From Bacteroidota bacterium (lineage in GTDB: Bacteria; Bacteroidota; Bacteroidia; JABEUT01), in assembly GCA_013285655.1 (NCBI GenBank), contig JABDHI010000010.1, positions 11,673 to 59,047 of the forward strand: 47,375 nt of DNA, in the 5' to 3' direction. Under the pieces are notes generated by a model. The model did no database searches. It was given only the letters and a program-made list of their open reading frames with translations, and was not told the DNA's origin. The stretch's first letter is position 1, and each line of letters opens with the position of its first letter. Positions 42,069 through 47,375 of the stretch are shown in pieces. Both the position numbers and the translations under genes were made by a program.

Positions 42069-44756
42069 TTACTTTTTTGTAAAACTATATTTTAAAATGG
42101 CATCTATAAAACCAAATGGTGTGTAACCGTTAATTGCGGTTTGGTGAAAAATGCAAGTAGCCGGCGTCATACCCGGTAACGAGTTCACCTCTATAAATAC
42201 TACTTCCACTTTACCGTTCTTATACACACGCACAAACGCATCTATACGGGCATAGCCCTCAATATTCAGCAACAGGGCCGCGCGTTTAAGCTCGGCCTTT
42301 ACTTTATCTGATATGGCTTGCCTTTGCTTGGGGTTAACTGCATAACGGGCCGGAGTAATGTTCTGCCCCTCCCCTGCTAAAAACTTTTCTTCTAACGATA
42401 ATACAGCCCCTTCCGATAATGCTTCCGAAGCTTCAAATATTTCGTAGGTCTTACTCTTGCCGTTATGGTGTGTAAGCAGTCCGCCTGTTATTTCTAACAA
42501 ATGCTGGGCGCCTTTTTTGCTTATCATCTCTTCTGCCAAAAATGCGTTCTTCTGCGGAAACTCTTCGTTCTGTTTTATCTTCAATATCTCAGCCGCCTTT
42601 GCATCTTTCTTTTCTTCAGGGCGGAATATCAACTTTACAAAAGCTTCAAACTCTTGCAGGGTATCTATCTTACGCACTGCCGAACTGCAACCGTCATCAA
42701 TTGGTTTGGCTATAAATGGCACACCCAGCTTGGTTGACAACTTCTTGAATAAAGCTTTAGTATCTTTCTTACACTCCTCGTGCGTAATTACAATATCATC
42801 GGGCACCAACAGGCCATTGTGGCGTAAAATATTGTTGGTCTCGTATTTATTTATGGTAATAGCCGATGTTGCCGCTGACGATCCGTTGAATGGCAAACCA
42901 ACTTTGCTCAACTCTATTTGTACCTGTCCATCTTCGCCCGGGCGACCATGCAGAGCAATAAACACACCATCTACTTCCTTAGCCAGTTGGGCATAGGTAA
43001 GTTTGCGAGGCGGTGTTAAACTATTGCCTGTTGAATATTTTTCAGTAATGCTTTCGCATTGCTGCTGCACACGTTTTATATAGGGGTGAATTTTAAAATT
43101 CTCAATCTTCTCGCGTATATCGTCCGCATTATCTTTCAGCAATATGTTAATAGGTATCTGGTAAAGCGAATAGTTACCTGCTTTGCCTGCTAAAAACACA
43201 GGTATCGGTTCATATTGGCTCGATGATGCCAGCTTCTCGTAAATGTTCCGTCCGCTTTCAACTGATATATGTCGTTCTGATGAATAACCGCCGAGTATTA
43301 CAGCTATCTTCTTTTTATTCGAACCTTTTTGTTTGTCTTCACCAATCAATGTATCAACACGGTGCAACAGTTCGTTGTAACGCGGATTGTTCTTGCTCGC
43401 CTCTACCCTTTCTTGTAAGGATACACGAATGATATAAGTAAGGAAGCGTGAAGGGTTCAAACCAATTTCGGCTGCCTGGTGAAAGAAGAACGACGAGGGC
43501 AACATACCCGAAGTAGTGTTCGGATCATTTAAAAATATTTTGTTCTCGTCGGTTATAAAACCATCAATACGGGCATATACATTAAAGTGCATACTGCTGA
43601 ATAAACTGCAACAGGCATCTGCTATCTGTTTAATATGTTCTTCAGGCAAGTCTATCGGAGTGATCTTTCGCGATAAGCCCGGTAAGTATTTCGAACGGTA
43701 ATCGAACAGTTCTTGTCCTTTGCGTATTTCGGTCGGTGGCAATGCAATAGGCCTGCCGCTTTCATCTTGTATTACAATGCACGAAAACTCTTTGCCACGC
43801 AAAAAGCTTTCTATTATCACTTCACTTTCTCCGTCGAAAGCCTCGAGTATAATATGTTCACCACTCTTACTAAACTGCGCGGTAAGTTTCTTCAATAATT
43901 CTTCCGGGTGTAATACAATGCTGTTGTACCCACTTTGGCGTAATGCCAGCGGAAAACCCAAGCCTTCGCGTATATCACTCAGGTGGCGCACGTAATCAAC
44001 CTGTGCTTCACGGTTCATCTTAGTCCATGCTGCATGCGTAAGCTTGGTTAAAAAGAAAGCTTTCAGCACCGCATTTTCAAACGAATCGTAATCGGTTTGC
44101 ATTAATACCGTTGCACCTATCGATGAGCCTTGATTGGCAGGCTTAATAACGCATGGCATACCAACTGTTTTCTTAACCTCTTCGTATAATTTCTTAATCG
44201 TACTGGTTTCAAAACCTTCTTCACGCTTAACAATTCTGTATGCCGGAACGGGCAGGCCCGCTTCGTACATCCAGTTACGTTGTATGGCTTTGTTCATACC
44301 CAATGCCGACGAAAATACGCCCGAACCCGAATAGGGTATCTTCATATAATCGAGCAGGCCCTGTATGCTGCCATCTTCGCCCCCTGCACCATGCAGGCAC
44401 AAAAAGGCAAAGTCAATATGGTTCTTAAGTTCTTCGGCTTTTACCGGCTTGCCCAGTTTTTGCAGCATTTTAACAGCCAGCTTATCTTCCCCATCCTTTA
44501 ACGATTCGGCATATACCTGGTAATGGTGTGGTGTAGCCGGCAAATATTCTACGGGCGGGTAAAAATCGCGTATGCTGCCTTTGTAAATATATTTCCAGTC
44601 CAATATTACAAAATTGCCAAAGCTGTCCACAAAAATCGGTACAGGTTCAAATAACGATTTGTTCAGGTTATCGTAAACGGTTCTTCCACCTGCAAACGAT
44701 ACTTCCCGCTCCCGCGAATACCCTCCGAAAAATATGCCTACACGCAACTTGCTCAT
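42069..44756 (-). CDS. ddl: Tandem D-alanine--D-alanine ligase fusion
   Basis: 895 aa, twice a normal Ddl (about 300-370 aa). It contains two complete ATP-grasp ligases. Copy 1 (about 1-465): GGYSREREVS, LHGAGGEDGSIQGLLDY, PYSGSGVFSSALGMNK, KPANQGSSIG, YARIDGF, then LNDPNTTSGM where the usual metal-binding EVN is DPN (Asp411, Asn413). Copy 2 (about 483-895): GGYSSERHIS, LHGRPGEDGQVQIEL, KPIDDGCSSAV, YARIDAF, EVNSLPGMTP (Glu856, Asn858). A short Lys-rich linker (about 473-483) joins them. Ddl makes the D-Ala-D-Ala dipeptide for peptidoglycan in the cytoplasm. Copy 2 has the canonical active-site end; copy 1 is slightly diverged but most of its motifs are kept. Confidence 0.93.
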   Translation of the reverse strand: MSKLRVGIFFGGYSREREVSFAGGRTVYDNLNKSLFEPVPIFVDSFGNFVILDWKYIYKGSIRDFYPPVEYLPATPHHYQVYAESLKDGEDKLAVKMLQKLGKPVKAEELKNHIDFAFLCLHGAGGEDGSIQGLLDYMKIPYSGSGVFSSALGMNKAIQRNWMYEAGLPVPAYRIVKREEGFETSTIKKLYEEVKKTVGMPCVIKPANQGSSIGATVLMQTDYDSFENAVLKAFFLTKLTHAAWTKMNREAQVDYVRHLSDIREGLGFPLALRQSGYNSIVLHPEELLKKLTAQFSKSGEHIILEAFDGESEVIIESFLRGKEFSCIVIQDESGRPIALPPTEIRKGQELFDYRSKYLPGLSRKITPIDLPEEHIKQIADACCSLFSSMHFNVYARIDGFITDENKIFLNDPNTTSGMLPSSFFFHQAAEIGLNPSRFLTYIIRVSLQERVEASKNNPRYNELLHRVDTLIGEDKQKGSNKKKIAVILGGYSSERHISVESGRNIYEKLASSSQYEPIPVFLAGKAGNYSLYQIPINILLKDNADDIREKIENFKIHPYIKRVQQQCESITEKYSTGNSLTPPRKLTYAQLAKEVDGVFIALHGRPGEDGQVQIELSKVGLPFNGSSAATSAITINKYETNNILRHNGLLVPDDIVITHEECKKDTKALFKKLSTKLGVPFIAKPIDDGCSSAVRKIDTLQEFEAFVKLIFRPEEKKDAKAAEILKIKQNEEFPQKNAFLAEEMISKKGAQHLLEITGGLLTHHNGKSKTYEIFEASEALSEGAVLSLEEKFLAGEGQNITPARYAVNPKQRQAISDKVKAELKRAALLLNIEGYARIDAFVRVYKNGKVEVVFIEVNSLPGMTPATCIFHQTAINGYTPFGFIDAILKYSFTKK

Positions 44757-44826
44757 TCTCTTTTAATTGTCAGACACTAATTTCACGAATTATAATTGGT
44801 GTAATTCGTGTCAAAAACTTAATGCG

Positions 44827-44834
44827 CAAAGATA
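44827..44834 (-). promoter_or_regulatory. Predicted -7 element for ddl
   Basis: Minus-strand TATCTTTG matches TAnnTTTG, 70 bp upstream of the ddl start at 44756. No spaced -33. Confidence 0.5.
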
Positions 44835-44988
44835 GCTAAACACCACCTTAATTTTTGTGCCCTAAACATGAGTTATTAACGAGAAATGGACAATAAAATG
44901 CTCCTTCAAATTCAACTATATTACTTGGCTTTGGCACACCGCGAAGCCTGCATGAGTTCCTTAATAAACAAACAAGTACGAATAGTTC

Positions 44989-45039
44989 TGTGCATCTATG
45001 TGTCTATTCCTATCATCACTTCTATTCACCTCACGTGCC
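44989..45039 (+). repeat. Dispersed 50-bp repeat, copy 2
   Basis: TGTGCATCTATGTGTCTATT, then CCTATCATCACT and CACCTCACGTGCC. Same orientation as the copy at 30597. It is joined to the GCGTTAGGGAT repeat by 10 bp here, but not at the first site. Confidence 0.75.
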
Positions 45040-45049
45040 ATGTCTTTCT

Positions 45050-45134
45050 GCGTTAGGGATAGCAGCGAAAAGCCCGGAGCATAGCGAGGACTTGCAGCGT
45101 ATAGCCCGACCCGAGGCACGAGGGGAACGCCCAA
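45050..45134 (+). repeat. Dispersed GCGTTAGGGAT...GGGGAACGCCCAA repeat, copy 2
   Basis: GCGTTAGGGATAGCAGCG at the left, GTATAGCCCGACCCG in the middle, GGGGAACGCCCAA at the right. It matches the inverted copy at 36693-36787 at both ends, with a different centre. Confidence 0.7.
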
Positions 45135-45195
45135 TGAATTAAATACTGAGATTGCTTCGCTCCTCGCAATGACGAACAGCTAAGCACTTTTTTAC

Positions 45196-45203
45196 TAATT
45201 TTG
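45196..45203 (+). promoter_or_regulatory. -7 element of rnpB
   Basis: TAATTTTG, a perfect TAnnTTTG, ends 5 bp before the 5' strand of RNase P helix P1 at 45208. This places the transcript start where the RNA structure needs it. Confidence 0.75.
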
Positions 45204-45207
45204 CACC

Positions 45208-45581
45208 AAAGCAGGCCGTTCTATCGTTCTGTAGCAATACAGGAAGGAAAGTCCGGACAACATAGAGCGACCCGCCCCCAGAATACGAGGGAGACCGGTA
45301 GTAAATACCGGTAATGGACAGTGTCGCAGAGAATATACCGCCCTAGCGTTTACCGCAAAGGGTAAGGGTGAAAACGCGTGGTAAGAGCTCACGATTTTTG
45401 TTGGTAACAACAGAAGTGATAAACCCCGGGTGTTGCAAGGCCAAATATGCCATGGCTTGAGGGCTGCTCGCCCAACATGGTGGGTAGGCTGCAAGAGCAA
45501 GGGTAGCAATGCCCTGCCCAGATAAATGATAGAAGTGCCCGAAAGGGTTCACAGAATCCGGCTTACAGGCCTGCTTTTTTT
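45208..45581 (+). ncRNA. rnpB: RNase P RNA (catalytic subunit)
   Basis: About 374-nt type A ribozyme that trims tRNA 5' ends. Recognised by conserved core: GGAAAGTCCGGAC (45246-45258), ACCGCC...GGTAAGGGTGAAA (about 45338-45373), GGTAAGAGCTCAC (45380-45392), ATAAACCCC (45420-45428), CAGATAAATGATAGAAG (about 45520-45536) and ACAGAATCCGGCTTACAG (45551-45568). Helix P1 is AAAGCAGGCC (45208-45217) paired with GGCCTGCTTT (45568-45577), followed by T7 as the terminator tail. The 3' end overlaps the first unit of a tandem array (see repeat at 45562-45917). A protein frame on the other strand here is an artefact. Confidence 0.97.
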
Positions 45582-45917
45582 ACCCTCTTACTTAATAGTT
45601 CTTTTACCCAAACCCCTAAAGGGGCTTTAATACACGGGAGTTCTTTTGCCCCCTTTAGGGGGTTGGGGCTTACAGGCCTGCTTTTTTTTACTCTCTTACT
45701 TAATAATTCTGTTACCCCAAACCCCTAAAGGGGCTTTAATACACGGGAGTTCTTTTGCCCCCTTTAGGGGGTTGGGGCTTACACGCCTGCTTTTTTTTAC
45801 TCTCTTACTTAATAATTCTTTTACCCCAAACCCCTAAAGGGGCTTTAATACACGGGAGTTCTTTTGCCCCCTTTAGGGGGTTGGGGGTTACAGGCCTGCT
45901 TTTTTTACCTACTCCCA
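45562..45917 (+). repeat. Tandem array made from the rnpB 3' end plus a palindromic element
   Basis: Three full units of 107, 109 and 109 bp (starting 45562, 45669 and 45778) and a partial fourth (45887-45917). Each unit opens with the RNase P 3' end, CTTACAGGCCTGCTTTTTTT, then about 28 bp of spacer (ACTCTCTTACTTAATAATTC), then a palindromic element ACCCCAAACCCCTAAAGGGG...GCCCCCTTTAGGGGGTTGGGG. Unit 3 has ACACGCCTGC for ACAGGCCTGC. The palindromic element also occurs alone at 46518-46585, so it was inserted behind rnpB and then amplified together with the rnpB tail. The 340 bp after rnpB hold nothing else. Confidence 0.93.
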
Positions 45918-45921
45918 AAAA

Positions 45922-46398
45922 CTACTTATGGTGAATATCTGTTTCTAATTGACCTTCCTCAATTATAAACACTCTATTTTTCTCTCCGGGATTATCTTCT
46001 TTGGTAAGAATGACTTCTGTATTCCTATTTATTTTCAAAGTGGCTCCCTTTTTTAAATGCACTTTAAAATCAGGAAGCGATGTGTCACCCACCTGTGGTC
46101 TTGCCATAAACTCCATTACAAGATTACTGTCAGATGATTGAAGGGCCTGACCAATAGGAATATTATGGAGGAAAACAGCACCTGGTATAAATATAACCGA
46201 GGCTTCTGTTGCCTTAAGACAAAGACCTCTCCGCCAAAGAATCTTTTCCCCTGGAGCAATAGATACTGTCTTATATTTATTGGTATCATACTGGTTAACC
46301 AAGGAGTCGGCGTAGGTATATACCTCCATTTGCGTACCAGTATTTCGACAAGAAAAAATCAGTATAGAAAGTAATATTGAAAGCAAAGTAGTTCTCAT
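45922..46398 (-). CDS. FecR-like lipoprotein
   Basis: 158 aa. Lipobox LIFSC (Cys17), then a beta-rich domain with KKGATLKINRNTEVILTKED and NRVFIIEEGQLETDIHHK, resembling FecR-type ligand-binding domains. No TM or sigma-factor partner. The ATG at 46398 gives a clean lipoprotein signal. A perfect -7 element lies only 5 bp upstream (46403-46410, minus), so the mRNA may be leaderless or have an extremely short leader. Confidence 0.72.
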   Translation of the reverse strand: MRTTLLSILLSILIFSCRNTGTQMEVYTYADSLVNQYDTNKYKTVSIAPGEKILWRRGLCLKATEASVIFIPGAVFLHNIPIGQALQSSDSNLVMEFMARPQVGDTSLPDFKVHLKKGATLKINRNTEVILTKEDNPGEKNRVFIIEEGQLETDIHHK

Positions 46399-46402
46399 CT
46401 TT

Positions 46403-46410
46403 CAAAGGTA
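46403..46410 (-). promoter_or_regulatory. Predicted -7 element very close to the lipoprotein start
   Basis: Minus-strand TACCTTTG matches TAnnTTTG and ends 4 bp before the ATG at 46398. With the usual 4-8 bp to the start site, transcription would begin at or next to the ATG. Confidence 0.5.
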
Positions 46411-46419
46411 CGAATTCAT

Positions 46420-46503
46420 GGCTAAAGCCCTATAGCGCTGTACTAACTTAACCCCAGACTTAAGTCTGGGGTTATTAATAATAGGTAGGTATTGGCTTTA
46501 GCC
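46420..46503. repeat. 84-bp palindromic element
   Basis: Outer inverted repeat GGCTAAAGCC / GGCTTTAGCC (46420-46429 with 46494-46503) around a perfect 24-bp palindrome (46450-46473, AACCCCAGACTT and its complement). Same GGCTTTAGCC building block as the element at 41232-41379. Confidence 0.75.
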
Positions 46504-46517
46504 GTGAGGTCGCCGTC

Positions 46518-46585
46518 TACCCCAAACCCCTAAAGGGGCTTTACTACACGAGTGTTCTTTTGCCCCCTTTAGGGGGTTGGGGGTA
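46518..46585 (+). repeat. Single copy of the CCCCTAAAGGGG palindromic element
   Basis: TACCCCAAACCCCTAAAGGG at the left and TGCCCCCTTTAGGGGGTTGG at the right, with ACACGAGTGTTCTTT between. It matches the element inside each unit of the rnpB array. Confidence 0.85.
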
Positions 46586-46591
46586 AACCGA

Positions 46592-46660
46592 TGTCATGTT
46601 GAGCCTGTCGAAACATATTCATTATATAACGGAAGGTCTTCGACAAACTCAGACGGACGT
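46592..46660. repeat. TGTCATGTTGAGC repeat fragment
   Basis: TGTCATGTTGAGCCTGTCGA, then AACATATTC (46592-46620), repeated with one substitution at 36493-36522. It is followed by TTCGACAAACTCAGACGGAC, a partial complement, so the unit is an imperfect inverted repeat. Confidence 0.6.
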
Positions 46661-46897
46661 TTAATTTATTGGGGGTTCAGAAATATCTTGCGGTTTAATT
46701 CCCCTTGTTCTGAAATACTTTAGTAACGATAAGCCACCCCTTACCACAAAGTATATTACAAATGCAATTGATATTGGCTTGGTAACAAAAATGTTGTTTA
46801 TAAATTGCTCTACAACTATAAATGCCGCACAGCCAATTAAAAATATACCTATTACGAGTGCATATATACCTTTATGCAGTGGCATTAATCTTGGCAT
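46661..46897 (-). CDS. Small two-TM membrane protein
   Basis: 78 aa with two hydrophobic segments (IYALVIGIFLIGCAAFIVVE, about 11-30, and ISIAFVIYFVVRGGLSLL, about 42-59), ending in a polar tail with Pro (QDISEPPIN). It lies 54 bp downstream of the RDD gene and may be cotranscribed with it. No family recognised. Confidence 0.7.
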   Translation of the reverse strand: MPRLMPLHKGIYALVIGIFLIGCAAFIVVEQFINNIFVTKPISIAFVIYFVVRGGLSLLKYFRTRGIKPQDISEPPIN

Positions 46898-46951
46898 GCT
46901 TTATTCTTTTCGAAGTCCTGATTGCTTCGCAATTCTTAATTTTTAATTGAA

Positions 46952-47375
46952 TTAAGCCTTTGGTACCTGGCTCTTAACCACCAAGGTATCGGCCAACTCA
47001 TCATGCAAAGCCTGTGCCTTTGGGGTAAAGCCTGCCATAATGTAGCCTATTAATAAAGTGCAGTTAGATATATATTTAGCCATATAACGGCCTGCTGCCC
47101 TCCAAAAACTTAAACGCTGGCCCAAGGTATCGGTAACGCGTATGCCAATAGCAATTTTGCCCGGTGTTGCCTGAAACCTTGATGATTCGAATGAAGCAAA
47201 ATAGAAAATGGTAAGCAATGAAGTAACCAAGCCTATCCATGCTTCGCGTATCAGTTCATCAATCGATGGCATCATAGGGTCATTCGGGAATTTAATATTA
47301 TGCATCCATATATCCCACATACTTTGACCACCTGTTAATACAAACATTTTAAGCGGTGAAATAAGAAGGCTTATT
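46952..47375 (-). CDS. RDD family membrane protein (truncated by window edge)
   Basis: The frame is open to base 47375 (ISLLISPLK before Met at 47347), so the N-terminus is missing. Visible part: a TM about 35-55 (LVTSLLTIFYFASFESSR) and the RDD signature FQATPGKIAIGIRVTDTLG, QRLSFWRAAGRYMAKYIS, then IMAGFTPKAQALHDELADTL with a conserved Asp. RDD proteins are small integral membrane proteins; some act in ion exchange. The stop overlaps an AATTCTTAATT repeat at 46931-46955. Confidence 0.88.
   Translation of the reverse strand, partial: ISLLISPLKMFVLTGGQSMWDIWMHNIKFPNDPMMPSIDELIREAWIGLVTSLLTIFYFASFESSRFQATPGKIAIGIRVTDTLGQRLSFWRAAGRYMAKYISNCTLLIGYIMAGFTPKAQALHDELADTLVVKSQVPKA

Larger units (their letters stand above)
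44757..45195. other. Repeat-rich gap upstream of rnpB
   Basis: About 440 bp. Contains a hairpin CACGAATTA / TAATTCGTG (44784-44810), the -7-like element of ddl (44827-44834), copy 2 of the 50-bp repeat (44989-45039), directly followed by copy 2 of the GCGTTAGGGAT repeat (45050-45134), and an arm GAGATTGCTTCGCTCCTCGC, then AATGACGA (45148-45175). No protein gene. Confidence 0.65.

Noticed and set aside
42457-42996. 179-codon frame antisense to ddl
   Set aside because: Fully inside a well-conserved ligase module on the minus strand.
45195-45552. Protein-length frames antisense to the RNase P RNA
   Set aside because: They lie fully within rnpB, whose conserved core and P1 pairing are unmistakable; the predicted peptides have no domain character.
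45646-45837. Short reading frame inside the tandem array, with a repetitive peptide
   Set aside because: It is a product of the DNA repeat; no start context, signal or family.
45562-45917. CRISPR-like array
   Set aside because: Repeat units are 107-109 bp and nearly identical throughout, with no variable spacers and no cas genes; this is a tandem duplication.

Overview
The window looks like chromosomal DNA of a Bacteroidota bacterium, probably of the Chitinophagales/Sphingobacteriales side. Evidence: proteins with type IX secretion (T9SS) C-terminal sorting domains; a Rho factor with a long low-complexity insert; promoters with the Bacteroidota -7 element TAnnTTTG; almost no Shine-Dalgarno sequences; and intergenic gaps filled with short palindromic repeats of the kind common in this phylum. 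I saw no phage, transposase, CRISPR, toxin-antitoxin pair or tRNA.

Layout. 1-3.4 kb: 5'-truncated RND efflux permease plus its lipoprotein adaptor. 3.6-4.2 kb: phasin-like helical protein. 4.6-5.6 kb: aldo/keto reductase. 5.9-8.5 kb (minus): four-gene operon of isochorismatase-fold hydrolase, MarR regulator, small membrane protein and MFS exporter, with a candidate MarR operator over its promoter. 8.7-10.1 kb: TPR membrane protein. 10.3-22.4 kb: envelope and stress genes, including three separate members of a tiny Lys/Thr-rich secreted protein family, a CurA-like reductase, a CsbD/small membrane protein/AsmA-like operon, YceI, a P-loop protein, a stand-alone nuoA, an MtfA-type peptidase and a large Asp-box beta-propeller with a T9SS tail. 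22.5-26.3 kb: REC-SpoIIE phosphatase and rho, about 1 kb apart. 26.6-28.9 kb: DedA, WbqC and glycosyltransferase genes in one unit. 29-32.2 kb: two T9SS proteins, one split by a G10 tract. 32.2-36.4 kb: glycosyltransferase-like protein, a lipoprotein and a polytopic patatin-like lipase. 36.8-41.2 kb: MuiA-type DUF4139 protein, a metallopeptidase-like lipoprotein with HQYQH in place of HExxH, and two proteins with TonB-type C-terminal domains. 41.4-44.8 kb (minus): a tandem D-Ala-D-Ala ligase fusion followed by a PASTA protein (peptidoglycan synthesis). 45.2-45.6 kb: RNase P RNA (rnpB), whose 3' end is tandemly amplified with a palindromic element inserted. The right edge holds a FecR-like lipoprotein, a small membrane protein and a truncated RDD protein.

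Main theme: envelope biology (efflux, T9SS cargo, peptidoglycan, lipids, sugar transfer) plus a few global factors (Rho, RNase P). The most unusual items are the rnpB 3'-end amplification, the poly-G tract that splits a secreted protein, the Lys/Thr-rich microprotein family, the duplicated Ddl, and the YwqK-repeat/TonB protein beside a TonB-domain-only protein.
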